This document shows positions 46,862-56,872 of a stretch of 64,000 nucleotides of DNA, piece after piece (position 1 is the first letter of the stretch; every line of letters starts with the position of its first letter). The position numbers and the translations under genes were made by a program. This DNA is from Streptomyces sp. NRRL S-455 (GTDB lineage: Bacteria > Actinomycetota > Actinomycetes > Streptomycetales > Streptomycetaceae): NCBI RefSeq assembly GCF_000717875.1, contig NZ_JOCT01000030.1:1-64000 (forward strand), in the 5' to 3' direction. The notes under the pieces were generated by a model. It saw only the letters and a list, made by a program, of their open reading frames with translations, made no database searches and was not told where the DNA came from.

Positions 46862-47881
46862 TCACGCGTACAGCGCGGGTTTCCGCTCGAGTCCGATCTC
46901 CACCCGGCCACCGTCGTCCAGCGCCCGCACCCCCGCCTCGCACACCGCGGCGGCCGCGTAGCCGTCCCAGACGCTCGGGCCGGTGACCTCGCCACGGCGG
47001 GTGGCGTCGACCCAGGCCTGGATCTCCTGGTCGTAGGCCGTCTCGAAGCGCTCGGTGAAGTCCTGCGCGATGGTGCCGCCCCAGCGGCCGGCCATGTTGG
47101 TGACCAGGGCGTGGCCGTCGCCGATGCGGGCGGTGCCGCGTTCGCAGACCACCTCGGCCTGGACCTGGTAGCCGAAGCCGCAGTTGACGAAGATCTCGAC
47201 GTCGCTGAGGGCGCCGCCGTCGGTCTCGAAGACGACGAACTGCGGATCGCGCAGCCCGTCGGGGGCGTGGGAGGACGGGGTCGGGTGAAGCACCGTGACC
47301 GCCGTGATCTCGTGGCCCAGCAGCCAGCGGGTCGCGTCGGCCTCGTGGGCGACGGAGTCGCTGATGAGCATGGAGCTGGTGAAGAAGGGCGGGCTGGCGA
47401 CGTTGCGGTGCCGGTTGTGCAGCATGAGCGGCCGACCCAGCTGACCAGTCGTCAGCAGGGCCTTCAGCTTCACGTACTCGGGGTCGTAGCGCCGCATGAA
47501 GCCGACCTGCGCGCGGCGGTGGCCGAGGCGCAGTTCGGCTTCGAGGACGCGCAGGGCGGACGCCGAGTCGGGGGTGAGCGGCTTCTCGCACAGGACGGGC
47601 AGGTCGTGCTCGAACGCGGCGAGCAGCGTGGCCTCGTGGGCAGGGCCCGGGGAGGCGATCAGGACGGCGTCGACGTCGGCGGCCGCCATGGCGGCCGCCG
47701 GATCGGTGTACGGGGTGCAGCCGTCGACGCCGGCGGCGACGGCCTTCGCGCGCTCCCCGTCGACGTCCACGACGGCGGCCACCCGTGCTCCGCTGGTGAC
47801 CTCGTGGATGCGGCGCACATGGTCGGCGCCCATCCGGCCCGTACCGATGACTGCGATTCCCAGAGTGGCGCGCTCGGCCAT
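46862..47881 (-). CDS. Inositol dehydrogenase-like Gfo/Idh/MocA oxidoreductase in the importer operon
   Basis: 339 residues from ATG at 47881 (GAAAGGAC upstream). Motifs: [70 protein letters not shown]. The F-M-R-R-Y-D segment is typical of inositol 2-dehydrogenases. Last gene of the minus-strand arm of the inositol locus, 18 bp after the TIM-barrel gene. Likely NAD-dependent oxidation of an inositol isomer entering through the linked ABC importer. Confidence 0.88.
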   Translation of the reverse strand: MAERATLGIAVIGTGRMGADHVRRIHEVTSGARVAAVVDVDGERAKAVAAGVDGCTPYTDPAAAMAAADVDAVLIASPGPAHEATLLAAFEHDLPVLCEKPLTPDSASALRVLEAELRLGHRRAQVGFMRRYDPEYVKLKALLTTGQLGRPLMLHNRHRNVASPPFFTSSMLISDSVAHEADATRWLLGHEITAVTVLHPTPSSHAPDGLRDPQFVVFETDGGALSDVEIFVNCGFGYQVQAEVVCERGTARIGDGHALVTNMAGRWGGTIAQDFTERFETAYDQEIQAWVDATRRGEVTGPSVWDGYAAAAVCEAGVRALDDGGRVEIGLERKPALYA

Positions 47882-47899
47882 GGCCGTCCTTTCGGGTCG

Positions 47900-48802
47900 T
47901 CAGGCGCCGCAGGACCTCAGGAACTTGCGGGTGCGCACCGCGATCGGCAGCGGCTTGTCCGGCTCGCAGGGGTACATGTCCTGCTCGACGATGGCGAAGA
48001 GGTCGACGCCCAGCTTCTGGGCGGCCGTGAGGACCGGGCCCAGTTCGGGGACACCGGCGGGCGGTTCGCACATCACGCCGCGCTGGACGGCGGGGCCGAA
48101 CGGGATCTCGTTCTTGACCACGTCGGCGAGGATCTCCGGGTCGACCTGCTTGAGGTGCAGGTAGCCGATGCGCTCGCCGTAGGTCTCGATGAGCTTGACG
48201 CTGTCACCGCCGCAGTAGGCGTAGTGCCCGGTGTCCAGGCAGAGGTTGACCACGTCGGAGTCGGTCGAGTCGAGGAACCGCTCGACGTGCTCCTCGTTGT
48301 CGATGTGGGTGTCGGCGTGCGGGTGGACGACGATGTCCAGACCGTACCGGTCCTTCACCTCGCGGCCGAGGCGCTCCATGCCCGTGGTGAGGTTGCGCCA
48401 CTGCTCGACGGTGAGCTCCGGGGGCTCCAGGATCTCGGCGGTCTTGTCGTCGCGCCAGAAGGACGGGATGACGACCAGGTGCTTCGCGTCCATGGCCTGG
48501 GTGAGGGCGGCGACGCGGCTGACCTGTTCCCAGGTGGAGTCCCACTCGGAGGGGCCGCGGTGCAGTCCGCAGAAGATCGTCCCCGCGGAGACCTTCAGGT
48601 TCCGCTTGGTCACCTCGTCGGTGAGCCGTGCCGGGTCGGTGGGCAGGTAGCCGTAGGGGCCGAGTTCGATCCAGGAGTAGCCGGCTTCGGTGACCTCGTC
48701 GAGGAAGCGTTCCCAGGGCACCTGCTGGGGGTCGTCGGGGAACCAGACGCCCCAGGAGTCGGGGGCGGAGCCCACCCGGATGCGGTCGAGCGCGAGGGCC
48801 AT
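47900..48802 (-). CDS. Sugar phosphate isomerase/epimerase-fold protein (candidate inosose dehydratase)
   Basis: 300 residues. AP-endonuclease-2-type TIM barrel: VGSAPDSWGVWFP, VTEAGYSWIELGPYGYLPTD, VHPHADTHIDNEEHVERFL (metal His), LCLDTGHYAYCGGD (metal Asp and His), VDLFAIVEQDMYP. The start VGSAPDSWGVWF is close to IolE inosose dehydratases, which convert scyllo-inosose to diketo-inositol. No other iolE candidate is present, so this is the likely dehydratase. It begins 1 bp after the ATPase stop, which supports one operon. Confidence 0.85.
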   Translation of the reverse strand: MALALDRIRVGSAPDSWGVWFPDDPQQVPWERFLDEVTEAGYSWIELGPYGYLPTDPARLTDEVTKRNLKVSAGTIFCGLHRGPSEWDSTWEQVSRVAALTQAMDAKHLVVIPSFWRDDKTAEILEPPELTVEQWRNLTTGMERLGREVKDRYGLDIVVHPHADTHIDNEEHVERFLDSTDSDVVNLCLDTGHYAYCGGDSVKLIETYGERIGYLHLKQVDPEILADVVKNEIPFGPAVQRGVMCEPPAGVPELGPVLTAAQKLGVDLFAIVEQDMYPCEPDKPLPIAVRTRKFLRSCGA

Positions 48803-48803
48803 G

Positions 48804-49715
48804 TCAGGACTTTCCTTCCGAAGACGTGGCTACGGGAGCGGTGAGGTCCCCCTCCTCGGGGAGCTCTTCGACATCGACGCCGCGGACCTGCGCCAACTCG
48901 TGCTTGAGGGAGGCCAGTTCGGCGCCGCCTGCCATGTGGTTGGTCAGCTCCTCGAGGCTGACGTCGCTGCGGGAGGCGGAGAGTTCCACGGTGCCGAGGC
49001 GCAGCACGCTGAAATGGTCGCCGACCATGTAGGCGTGGTGCGGGTTGTGGGTGATGAAGATGACGCCGAGGCCCTTCTCGCGGGCGGCGGCGATGTACTT
49101 CAGCACCACACCGGACTGCTTGACGCCGAGGGCGGCGGTCGGCTCGTCCAGGATGAGGACGCGGGCGCCGAAGTAGACGGCGCGGGCGATGGCGACGCAC
49201 TGGCGCTGGCCGCCGGAGAGCGTGCCGATGGGCTGCTCCAGGTCGTCCAGGACGATACCCATGTTGCGCAGCTCTTCGTCCGCGGTCTTCTTCATCCGCT
49301 CGATGTCGAGACGGCGCACGGGCCAGGGGCCCTTGGTCATCTCGGAGCCGAGGAAGAAGTTGCGCCACACCGGCATCAGCGGGACGACCGCGAGGTCCTG
49401 GTAGACCGTGGCGATGCCCTTGTCGAGGGCCTCGCGCGGAGTGGAGAAGCGCACGGGTTCGCCGTCGACGAGGAACTCGCCCTCGGTGTGCTGGTGCAGA
49501 CCCGAGATGATCTTGATCAGGGTGGACTTGCCGGCGCCGTTGTCGCCGAGGACGCAGGTCACCTTGCCGGGGTGGACGGTGAGGTCGACGCCGTGCAGGG
49601 CGCGGATGTTGCCGTAGGACTTGCCGGCGTCGCGGAGTTCGACGAGGGGGCGGTCGGTCACGGGCGGCGTGTCCTCGAGGACGGCCCCGTGGGTGCCGGA
49701 TTCTTTGCTGGTCAT
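48804..49715 (-). CDS. Sugar (inositol) ABC importer ATPase, single-domain
   Basis: 303 residues from ATG at 49715, with GGAGG 8 bp upstream. Walker [15 protein letters not shown]-loop [13 protein letters not shown], signature [14 protein letters not shown], Walker [14 protein letters not shown]-loop [11 protein letters not shown]. Sugar importers of the ribose class often carry two fused ATPase domains; here only one is present, as in FrcA-type systems, with a 50-residue acidic tail. Operon with the permease and binding protein. Confidence 0.93.
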   Translation of the reverse strand: MTSKESGTHGAVLEDTPPVTDRPLVELRDAGKSYGNIRALHGVDLTVHPGKVTCVLGDNGAGKSTLIKIISGLHQHTEGEFLVDGEPVRFSTPREALDKGIATVYQDLAVVPLMPVWRNFFLGSEMTKGPWPVRRLDIERMKKTADEELRNMGIVLDDLEQPIGTLSGGQRQCVAIARAVYFGARVLILDEPTAALGVKQSGVVLKYIAAAREKGLGVIFITHNPHHAYMVGDHFSVLRLGTVELSASRSDVSLEELTNHMAGGAELASLKHELAQVRGVDVEELPEEGDLTAPVATSSEGKS

Positions 49716-49720
49716 CGCTG

Positions 49721-50797
49721 TCACCTCCGGGTGGCCGTGCGCTGGACCCACAGATTGATGAGGACGGCGCCGAGGAGCATCACGCCGAGGAAGGCCTTGA
49801 ACCAGTCGGGGTTCCAGCCGGCGTAGACGATGCCCTGCTGCACCATGCCGAACATGAAGGCGCCGAAGACCGGGCCGATCGCCGAGCCGTAGCCACCGGT
49901 CAGCAGGCAGCCGCCGATGACGGCCGCGGCGATGTAGATGAGCTCCTGGCCCACGCCCTCGCCGGACTGCACGGTGTTGAAGGAGAACAGCTGGTGCATG
50001 CCGACGAACCAGGCGCCGAAGCCGACCAGCATGAACAGCGAGATCTTGGTGAAGGTCACCGGGACACCGACGGCCCGGGCACTCTCCTTGTTGCCGCCCA
50101 CCGCGAAGATCCAGTTGCCGTACTTGGTGCGCAGCAGCACCCAGGTGGCCAGGGCCGCGAAGACCAGCCACCACACCACGGTGATCTTGACGTTGACCCC
50201 GCCGACCTCGAACGTCGAGGCGAAGAGCTTCTGCGCCTGGGCGAAGCCGTCCATGTCGCTGATGTCGTCGGTGGCGACATTGCCCGTGACCAGCTTGGTG
50301 ATCGCGAGGTTCACACCTTGGAGGATGAGGAAGGTGCCCAAGGTGACCAGGAAGCTCGGCAGGCCGGTCTTGACCAGCAGCCAGCCGTTGAACGCGCCGA
50401 TCCCGAGCGACACGATCAGGGCGACGATCACGCCCATCCAGACGTTCAACGTCAGCTGGTAGCTGAGCATCGACGCGGTCAGCGCCGAGGTGATCACGGC
50501 GACACCGGCGGACAGGTCGAACTCGCCGCCGATCATCAGCAGCGCGACGGGCAGCGCCATGATCCCGATGGTCGACGACTGGTACAGGATGTTCGCCATC
50601 GAGCTGCCGTCGCGCACCGGCGGCGCGGCGAAGAGGAAGAACACGAGCACGGCGACGGCGCCGAGGAAGACGCCGACCTCGGGCCGGGCGAGCAGCCGCA
50701 GCGCCAACGGGCGCTGCCGGGTCCGGCCGTCGGACTGCTTCTGGCCGGGTGCCGGCGGTGTGTCCACCGCCGGCGTGGCCTGCTGGGTCATGCTCAT
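49721..50797 (-). CDS. Sugar (inositol) ABC importer permease
   Basis: 358 residues. ATG at 50797 overlaps the binding-protein stop (TGATG). About nine membrane helices and the ribose/xylose permease motifs [56 protein letters not shown] and [19 protein letters not shown]. Its stop lies 5 bp before the ATPase ATG and overlaps the ATPase ribosome-binding site. Confidence 0.95.
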   Translation of the reverse strand: MSMTQQATPAVDTPPAPGQKQSDGRTRQRPLALRLLARPEVGVFLGAVAVLVFFLFAAPPVRDGSSMANILYQSSTIGIMALPVALLMIGGEFDLSAGVAVITSALTASMLSYQLTLNVWMGVIVALIVSLGIGAFNGWLLVKTGLPSFLVTLGTFLILQGVNLAITKLVTGNVATDDISDMDGFAQAQKLFASTFEVGGVNVKITVVWWLVFAALATWVLLRTKYGNWIFAVGGNKESARAVGVPVTFTKISLFMLVGFGAWFVGMHQLFSFNTVQSGEGVGQELIYIAAAVIGGCLLTGGYGSAIGPVFGAFMFGMVQQGIVYAGWNPDWFKAFLGVMLLGAVLINLWVQRTATRR

Positions 50798-51816
50798 CAC
50801 CGGGTGCCCTTCGCGGCGAACTCCCCGATCTTGTCGACGTTGGACTTGTCGACGAAGGCCGGACCGGTCAGCACGGGCTGCTCACCGCCACCGCTGTAGT
50901 TGCCGTTGTTCTTGTAGAGCCACAGGCCGTCGACGGCCAGGTAGCCCTGCAGGTAGGGCTGCTGGTCGACGGCGAACTGGATGTCGCCGGCCTTGATGGA
51001 CTTGATCAGGTCCTTGTTGAGGTCGAAGGTGGCGACCTTCGCCTTGCTGCCGGCGTCGTCGACCGACTGCACCGCGGTCAGCGCGAAGGGCGCGCCGAGC
51101 GTGACGACGTAGTCGATGGACGGGTCCTGCTTCAGCTTGGCGGTGATCGTCGACTTCACGGCCGGCATGTCGGTGCCGTTGACGTTCTGCGGGTCGACCT
51201 TGCCCTCGAAGGTCTTCGCCACGCCGTCACACCGCTGTGTCAGGCCGACGTTGCCCTGCTCCTGCATGACGCAGAGGACCTTCTTGGCGCCGACCTCGTT
51301 GAGCTTCTTGCCGAAGGCCTCGCCAGCCACCGACTCGTCCTGGCCGAAGAACTCCAGCATGTTGAGGTTCTTCCAGTCGCTCAGGCCGGAGTTGAGGCCG
51401 ACGACGGGTATGCCGGCCTTCTGGGCCTTGCCGATGACGCCCTTGAGGGCGTCGGGCTTTGCGAGGGTGACGGCGATGCCGTCGACCTTCTGGTCGATCG
51501 CGTTCTGGACCAGGTTGGCCTGGTTGCCCGCGTTCGGGTCGGCGGAGTAGACGAGCTTGATGTTGTCCTTGTCCGCGGCGGTCTGGGCGCCCTTGCGGAC
51601 GGTGTCCCAGAAGGTGTCGCCGGGGGCCTGGTGGGTGACCAGGGCGACGGTCATACGTGGAGTGGTGGCCTTGCCGGCGGAGGCGTTCGCGGCGCCTTCC
51701 TCGGACTTCTTGCCCCCTGAACTGCTGGAGCAGCCGGCGAGGGTCAGGGCCGCTGCCGCGGCGACGGCGACGACGGGCGCGATCCTGCGGGAGCGGGGGT
51801 GAGAAGAGCGGTCCAT
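50797..51816 (-). CDS. Sugar (inositol) ABC importer substrate-binding lipoprotein
   Basis: 339 residues from ATG at 51816; GTG at 51828 is an alternative. Lipoprotein signal ([17 protein letters not shown]). The mature domain is of the ribose-binding type ([65 protein letters not shown]). Linkage with the inositol catabolic genes and shared control region makes myo-inositol the likely ligand. First gene of the five-gene minus-strand arm. Confidence 0.93.
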   Translation of the reverse strand: MDRSSHPRSRRIAPVVAVAAAAALTLAGCSSSSGGKKSEEGAANASAGKATTPRMTVALVTHQAPGDTFWDTVRKGAQTAADKDNIKLVYSADPNAGNQANLVQNAIDQKVDGIAVTLAKPDALKGVIGKAQKAGIPVVGLNSGLSDWKNLNMLEFFGQDESVAGEAFGKKLNEVGAKKVLCVMQEQGNVGLTQRCDGVAKTFEGKVDPQNVNGTDMPAVKSTITAKLKQDPSIDYVVTLGAPFALTAVQSVDDAGSKAKVATFDLNKDLIKSIKAGDIQFAVDQQPYLQGYLAVDGLWLYKNNGNYSGGGEQPVLTGPAFVDKSNVDKIGEFAAKGTR

Positions 51817-51938
51817 CTTTCCTGGCACCTCACTGTGCTACTGCGGGGAAAGGGGAGGGATCACGAGGGATCCGTGGTCCCGGAGCCTTACGGAGTCCGG
51901 ATCATGATGCCGCAAACACACTGTTGCGATGCCACGGG

Positions 51939-52049
51939 ATCCAAGTCCCTGCCGCGCTCGCTGTCAATACTTTGTTAAGACATCATTTCACAAGCAGGTC
52001 CGAATGTAAGTACAAAGTATTGACAGTGACGCCTTCGGAGGCCTAAACC
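51939..52049. promoter_or_regulatory. Divergent inositol promoter/operator with 15-bp perfect inverted repeat
   Basis: CTGTCAATACTTTGT (51961-51975) and its exact complement ACAAAGTATTGACAG (52012-52026) frame a 36-bp AT-rich spacer. Each arm contains a TTGACA -35 hexamer facing outwards: 52020-52025 for iolC (possible -10 at 52043-52049, weak) and 51967-51962 for the importer (possible -10 TTGGAT at 51944-51939). Binding of a repressor to the arms would block both promoters. The GntR-family protein encoded at 58388 in the same operon is the obvious candidate. Confidence 0.8.
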
Positions 52050-52136
52050 TGGGGTGCGGCAGGCCCGTGGATCCACGCCCCCACGGTGTCAGGGCGTCTC
52101 CGGACCCGCATCCCCAGCTTCCCGAGGAGGTCGCGC

Positions 52137-53114
52137 ATGGCCGAGCCAGCCCAGCATTTCGACTTGATCACGATGGGGCGCATCGGCGTCGACCTCTATC
52201 CCCTCCAGACCGGCGTCCCACTGCCACAAGTGGAGAGGTTCGGGAAGTTCCTGGGAGGTTCGGCGGCCAATGTGGCGGTCGCGTCGGCCCGCCTCGGACG
52301 CCGCACGGCGGTCATCACCCGCACCGGCGACGACCCCTTCGGCACCTACCTGCACGAGGAGCTGACGTCCTTCGGCGTCGACGACCGCTGGGTCACCCCG
52401 GTCGGCGCGTACCCGACGCCGATCACCTTCTGCGAGATCTTCCCGCCGGACGACTTCCCGCTGTACTTCTACCGCCGCCCCAAGGCGCCGGACCTGGAGA
52501 TCCATACCGACGAGCTGGACTTCTTCGCGATCCGCGGGGCCCGGATCTTCTGGATCACCGGCACCGGGCTGAGCGAGGAGCCGAGCCGCTCCGCCACTCT
52601 CGCCGCCCTCAAGGCCCGCGACAGGTCGGGCATCACCGTCTTCGACCTCGACTGGCGGCCGATGTTCTGGCGCGACCCCGAGGAGGCCCGCCCGTACTAC
52701 CGCGAGGCCCTGAGCCACGCCACCGTCGCGGTCGGCAATCTCGACGAGTGCGAGATCGCCACCGGCCTGCGCGAGCCGCAGGCCTGCGCCGACGCGCTGC
52801 TGGAGGCGGGCGTGGAGCTGGCCGTCGTCAAGCAGGGTCCCAAGGGCGTGCTCGCCGTGCACCGCGACGGCAGCCGCGCCGAGGTGCCGCCGGTGCCGGT
52901 CGAGGTGGTCAACGGCCTGGGCGCGGGCGATGCCTTCGGCGGCTCGCTCTGCCACGGTCTGCTCTCCGGCTGGGACCTGGAGAAGACCATGCGCCACGCC
53001 AACGCCGCCGGGGCGCTCGTCGCCTCCCGCCTCGCCTGCTCCTCCGCGATGCCCACCGAGTCCGAGATCGAGGATCTCCTCGCCGGGGTGCCGGCGCCGA
53101 GCACGAGCCACTGA
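52137..53114 (+). CDS. iolC: 5-dehydro-2-deoxygluconokinase
   Basis: 325 residues from ATG at 52137, with GAGGAGG upstream. PfkB/ribokinase fold: FDLITMGRIGVDLYPLQTGVPL (IolC-type start), GGSAANVAVASARLG, VFDLDWRPMFW, and the anion hole/catalytic motif VNGLGAGDAFGGSL. It phosphorylates 2-deoxy-5-keto-D-gluconate in inositol catabolism. First gene of the plus-strand arm. Confidence 0.95.
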   Translation: MAEPAQHFDLITMGRIGVDLYPLQTGVPLPQVERFGKFLGGSAANVAVASARLGRRTAVITRTGDDPFGTYLHEELTSFGVDDRWVTPVGAYPTPITFCEIFPPDDFPLYFYRRPKAPDLEIHTDELDFFAIRGARIFWITGTGLSEEPSRSATLAALKARDRSGITVFDLDWRPMFWRDPEEARPYYREALSHATVAVGNLDECEIATGLREPQACADALLEAGVELAVVKQGPKGVLAVHRDGSRAEVPPVPVEVVNGLGAGDAFGGSLCHGLLSGWDLEKTMRHANAAGALVASRLACSSAMPTESEIEDLLAGVPAPSTSH

Positions 53115-53127
53115 AACGGAGCCTTCC

Positions 53128-54006
53128 TTGAACATCGGCATCCCCGACCTCACCTCGGTCAGAGCCCGGAATCCCGAGGCCGTCGCCGAGGCTGCCGCCC
53201 GCCGGGTGCGGCGCCCGCTGATCAGCGACAGCGGCCGGCTGATGATCGTGGCCGCCGACCACCCGGCGCGCGGCGCCCTCGGGGTGGGTGACCGGCGCCT
53301 GGCCATGGCCAACCGCGCCGACCTGCTGGAACGGCTGTGCGTCGCGCTGTCGAGGCCCGGCGTCGATGGGGTGCTCGCCACCGCCGACATCCTGGAGGAC
53401 CTGCTCCTGCTCGGGGTGCTGGAGAACAAGGTCGTCATGGGCTCGATGAACCGCGGCGGACTCGCCGGGGCCTGCTTCGAGATGGACGACCGTTTCACCG
53501 GCCACCGCGCCGAGGACATCGCCCGGCTCCGCTTCGACGCGGGCAAGCTCCTGGTCCGCATCGACTACGACGACCCGGGCTCGCTGACCACCCTGGAGTC
53601 CACCGCCCGGGCGATCGACGCCATGGCGGCCCGGCAACTGCCCCTGTTCGTGGAACCGTTCATCTCCCGGCGGGTCGACGGAAAGGTCCGCAACGACCTG
53701 TCCGCCGAGGCCGTGACGCGGTCCGTCGCGATCGCCTCCGGGCTGGGCGGCACCTCCGCCTACACCTGGCTGAAGCTGCCCGTCACCGACGACCCGGACG
53801 ACATGGCCGAGGTCCTGGAGACCTCCACGCTGCCCGTGGTCCTGCTGGGCGGCGAGGTCGGCGACGACCAGGAGGGCGCGTACGAACGCTGGCGCAAGGC
53901 CCTGCGCCTGCCCACCGTCCAGGGCATGGTCGTCGGGCGCTCGCTGCTCTACCCGGCCGGGGGCAGTGTGGAAGAGGCGGTGGACACGGCCGTCGGTCTG
54001 TTGTGA
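53128..54006 (+). CDS. Cgl0159-type (beta/alpha)8 aldolase-like protein of inositol catabolism
   Basis: 292 residues. The start is TTG at 53128, chosen because GGAG stands before it and the family N-terminus (NIGIPDLTSVRARNPEAVAEAA) begins there; the next ATG is internal. Motifs: LMIVAADHPARGALGVG, GVLATADILEDLLLLGVLENK, LLVRIDYDDP, YTWLKLPVTDDP (catalytic-type Lys) and VVLLGGEVG. The fold resembles class I aldolases (DeoC/LacD/IolJ). In corynebacterial and streptomycete iol clusters it occupies the place of the aldolase that would cleave 2-deoxy-5-keto-gluconate 6-phosphate. Tight spacing to iolC (13 bp) and iolB. Confidence 0.85.
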   Translation: MNIGIPDLTSVRARNPEAVAEAAARRVRRPLISDSGRLMIVAADHPARGALGVGDRRLAMANRADLLERLCVALSRPGVDGVLATADILEDLLLLGVLENKVVMGSMNRGGLAGACFEMDDRFTGHRAEDIARLRFDAGKLLVRIDYDDPGSLTTLESTARAIDAMAARQLPLFVEPFISRRVDGKVRNDLSAEAVTRSVAIASGLGGTSAYTWLKLPVTDDPDDMAEVLETSTLPVVLLGGEVGDDQEGAYERWRKALRLPTVQGMVVGRSLLYPAGGSVEEAVDTAVGLL

Positions 54007-54051
54007 ACCGGTCAGATGTGAGTCGCTCTGCTGTGATCCGAAAGGCACACG

Positions 54052-54945
54052 ATGACGTATCACCTTCCCGCGGGTAAGGCCCTCGGCGGCCCGTACACCG
54101 TCGACGTCACGCCCGAGAAGGCCGGCTGGGGACACTCCAGCCTGCGGGTCCTGGAGCTGCCGCCGGGCGGCACCCACACCTTCGACACCGACGACAGCGA
54201 GTGGATCGTCGTCCCGCTGAGCGGCGGCTGCACGGTCGCGGCGGCGGACGACTTCGGTCAGGAGACCTTCGAACTCCAGGGCCGCCCGGACGTCTTCAGC
54301 GGCGTCAGCGACTTCGCGTACGTGCCGCGCGACGCCCGCGCGACCGTGACCTCCGCCGCCGGCGGGCGGTTCGCGCTGACCGGCGCCCGCTGCACCCGCC
54401 GGCTGCCCGCCCGCTACGGGCCGGCCTCCGAGGTGCCCGTGGAGCTGCGCGGCACCGGGAACTGCTCCCGGCAGGTCAACAACTTCGGCGCGGCCGGGGT
54501 CTTCGAGTGCGACAAGCTCATCGCGGTCGAGGTGATCACCCCGGGCGGCAACTGGTCGTCGTTCCCTCCGCACAAGCACGACGAGCACCGGCCGGGCGAG
54601 GAGTCCGTGCTGGAGGAGATCTACTACTTCGAGTTCGCCGGCCACGACGGCATCCCCGGCCTCGGCTACCAGCGGGTCTCCCCCTCCGGCCCGGGCCGGG
54701 ACACCGACGTGCTGGCGGAGGTCCGCGACGGAGACGTCGTCCTGATCCCGGACGGCTGGCACGGGCCGTCGATGGCCACGCCCGGCCACCACATGTACTA
54801 CCTCAACGTCATGGCGGGCCCGGAGGCCGAGCGCGCCTGGCTGATCTGCGACCACCCCGACCACGCCTGGATCCGCGACACCTGGCCGGACCAGCCGGTC
54901 GACCCACGGCTCCCCCTCTACACCGCCCCGGAGACCCCCGCATGA
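54052..54945 (+). CDS. iolB: 5-deoxy-glucuronate isomerase
   Basis: 297 residues. Double cupin of the IolB family: GTHTFDTDDSEWIVVPLSGG and the metal-site segment SFPPHKHDEHRPGEESVLEEIYYFEF with clustered His and Glu, then GWHGPSMATPGHHMYYLNVMAGP. Converts 5-deoxy-glucuronate to 2-deoxy-5-keto-gluconate. Overlaps iolD by 4 bp (ATGA). Confidence 0.96.
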   Translation: MTYHLPAGKALGGPYTVDVTPEKAGWGHSSLRVLELPPGGTHTFDTDDSEWIVVPLSGGCTVAAADDFGQETFELQGRPDVFSGVSDFAYVPRDARATVTSAAGGRFALTGARCTRRLPARYGPASEVPVELRGTGNCSRQVNNFGAAGVFECDKLIAVEVITPGGNWSSFPPHKHDEHRPGEESVLEEIYYFEFAGHDGIPGLGYQRVSPSGPGRDTDVLAEVRDGDVVLIPDGWHGPSMATPGHHMYYLNVMAGPEAERAWLICDHPDHAWIRDTWPDQPVDPRLPLYTAPETPA

Positions 54946-56816
54946 GCGCCCCCACCCGCAGACTGACGACCGCCCAGGCGCTGGTGCGGTTCCTGTCCGC
55001 CCAGTACACCGAGCGGGACGGTGTGCGCCGCCGGCTGATCGCCGGGACCTGGGGCATCTTCGGCCATGGCAACGTCGCCGGGGTCGGGCAGGCCCTTCTG
55101 GAGGCGGGCGAGGAGGTCATGCCGTTCCACCAGGGCCGCAACGAGCAGTCCATGGTGCACGCGGCGGTCGGCTACGCACGCCAGCTGAACCGCCTGTCCG
55201 CGCAGGCGGTGACGACCTCGATCGGCCCGGGCGCCACCAACCTGGTCACGGGCGCCGCCCTGGCCACCATCAACCGGCTGCCGGTCTTGCTCCTGCCCGG
55301 CGACTACTTCGCCTCGCACGCCCCCGACCCGCTGCTCCAGCAGCTGGAACACCCGGTCGAGGCCGACGTGTCGGTCAACGACACCCTGCGCCCGGTGTCG
55401 AGGTACTTCGACCGGATCACCCGCCCCGAGGCGCTGATCCCGTCGGCGCTCCAGGCCATGCGGGTCCTGGCCGACCCGGCCGAGACCGGCGCGGTCACCC
55501 TGGCCCTGCCCCAGGACGTGCAGGCGGAGGCGTACGACTGGCCGGAGGAGTTCTTCGCCGAGCGCGTCTGGTACGTGCGGCGTCCCGCACCCGACCCGGT
55601 GGAACTGACGGCGGCCGTCGAGGCGATCCGGTCGGCCGAGCGGCCGCTGATCGTGGCGGGCGGCGGCGTCCACCACAGCGAGGCCGAGGCGGCGCTTAAG
55701 GCGCTCGTCGACGCCACCGGCGTCCCGGTCGCCTCCACCCAGGCCGGCAAGGGCTCGCTGCGCCACGACCACCCCGCCGACCTCGGCGGCATCGGCCACA
55801 CGGGCACGGCGGTCAGCGACGAACTCGCCCGCACCGCCGACCTGGTGATCGGCGTCGGCACCCGCTACACCGACTTCACGACGGCCTCCGGCACGCTCTT
55901 CCAGAACCCGGCCGTGCGGTTCCTCAACCTCAACATCACGGGCTTCGACGCGCACAAGCTGGCCGCGCGCACCCTGGTGTGCGACGCGCGGTCCGGTCTC
56001 GAGAAGCTGCTCGAGGCGCTCTCCGGTCACCGGGTGAGCGCGGAGTACGAGGCGGAGTACCGCGCAGGCAAGGAACGCTGGGACGAGGTCGTCGAGGCCT
56101 CCTACCGCACCGGCGACGAGCACGCGGTCCCCACGCAGACGCAGGTGCTCGGCGCGCTGGACGCGGTCGTCGGTGACACCGACGTGGTGATCAACGCGGC
56201 CGGTTCGCTCCCGGGCGACCTGCACAAGCTGTGGCGCTCCCGCAGCCCGCGCCAGTACCACCTGGAGTACGGCTACTCCTGCATGGGCTACGAGATCCCG
56301 GCCGGCATCGGCGTCCAGCAAGCCGCCCCGGGCACGCCCGTCTGGGCACTGGTCGGCGACGGCACGTACCTGATGATGCCGACGGAGATCGTCACGGCCG
56401 TCCAGGAGGGACTGCCGCTCAACATCGTCCTCCTCCAGAACCACGGCTACGCCTCCATCGGCGGCCTGTCGCAGGAGACCGGCGGCGAGCGGTTCGGCAC
56501 CGCCTACCGCTTCCGCGCGGCCGACGGCACCTTCACCGGCGCCCCGCTGCCCGTCGACCTGGCCGCCAACGCGGCGAGCCTCGGCATGGACGTGCTGCGC
56601 GCCAAGACCGTGCGCGAGCTGCGCGAGGCACTGGCCGCGACCCGCGCCTCCGACCGGCCGACATGCGTGTACGTCGAGACCGACCCGACCCCGACCGCTC
56701 CGCCGGCCGAGGCCTGGTGGGACGTGCCGGTCGCCGAGACCGCCTCCCGCGAGGCCGCCGTCCAGGCCCGTGAGCGCTACGACCGCCAGGTGGCCGGACG
56801 CCGCCGGCACCTCTGA
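54942..56816 (+). CDS. iolD: 3D-(3,5/4)-trihydroxycyclohexane-1,2-dione hydrolase
   Basis: 624 residues. Thiamine-diphosphate enzyme: N-terminal PYR domain with catalytic Glu region PFHQGRNEQSMVHAAVGYARQ, central domain, and C-terminal TPP motif (LVGDGTYLMMPTEIVTAVQEG, LQNHGYASIGGLSQ). It opens the cyclohexane ring of diketo-inositol to 5-deoxy-glucuronate, giving the substrate of IolB. ATG overlaps the iolB stop. Confidence 0.96.
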   Translation: MSAPTRRLTTAQALVRFLSAQYTERDGVRRRLIAGTWGIFGHGNVAGVGQALLEAGEEVMPFHQGRNEQSMVHAAVGYARQLNRLSAQAVTTSIGPGATNLVTGAALATINRLPVLLLPGDYFASHAPDPLLQQLEHPVEADVSVNDTLRPVSRYFDRITRPEALIPSALQAMRVLADPAETGAVTLALPQDVQAEAYDWPEEFFAERVWYVRRPAPDPVELTAAVEAIRSAERPLIVAGGGVHHSEAEAALKALVDATGVPVASTQAGKGSLRHDHPADLGGIGHTGTAVSDELARTADLVIGVGTRYTDFTTASGTLFQNPAVRFLNLNITGFDAHKLAARTLVCDARSGLEKLLEALSGHRVSAEYEAEYRAGKERWDEVVEASYRTGDEHAVPTQTQVLGALDAVVGDTDVVINAAGSLPGDLHKLWRSRSPRQYHLEYGYSCMGYEIPAGIGVQQAAPGTPVWALVGDGTYLMMPTEIVTAVQEGLPLNIVLLQNHGYASIGGLSQETGGERFGTAYRFRAADGTFTGAPLPVDLAANAASLGMDVLRAKTVRELREALAATRASDRPTCVYVETDPTPTAPPAEAWWDVPVAETASREAAVQARERYDRQVAGRRRHL

Positions 56817-56872
56817 ACGCCCCGCTGACGAACTCCCCGCCGCCATCAGGCTCCACGAAAGGCCCCCGCACG

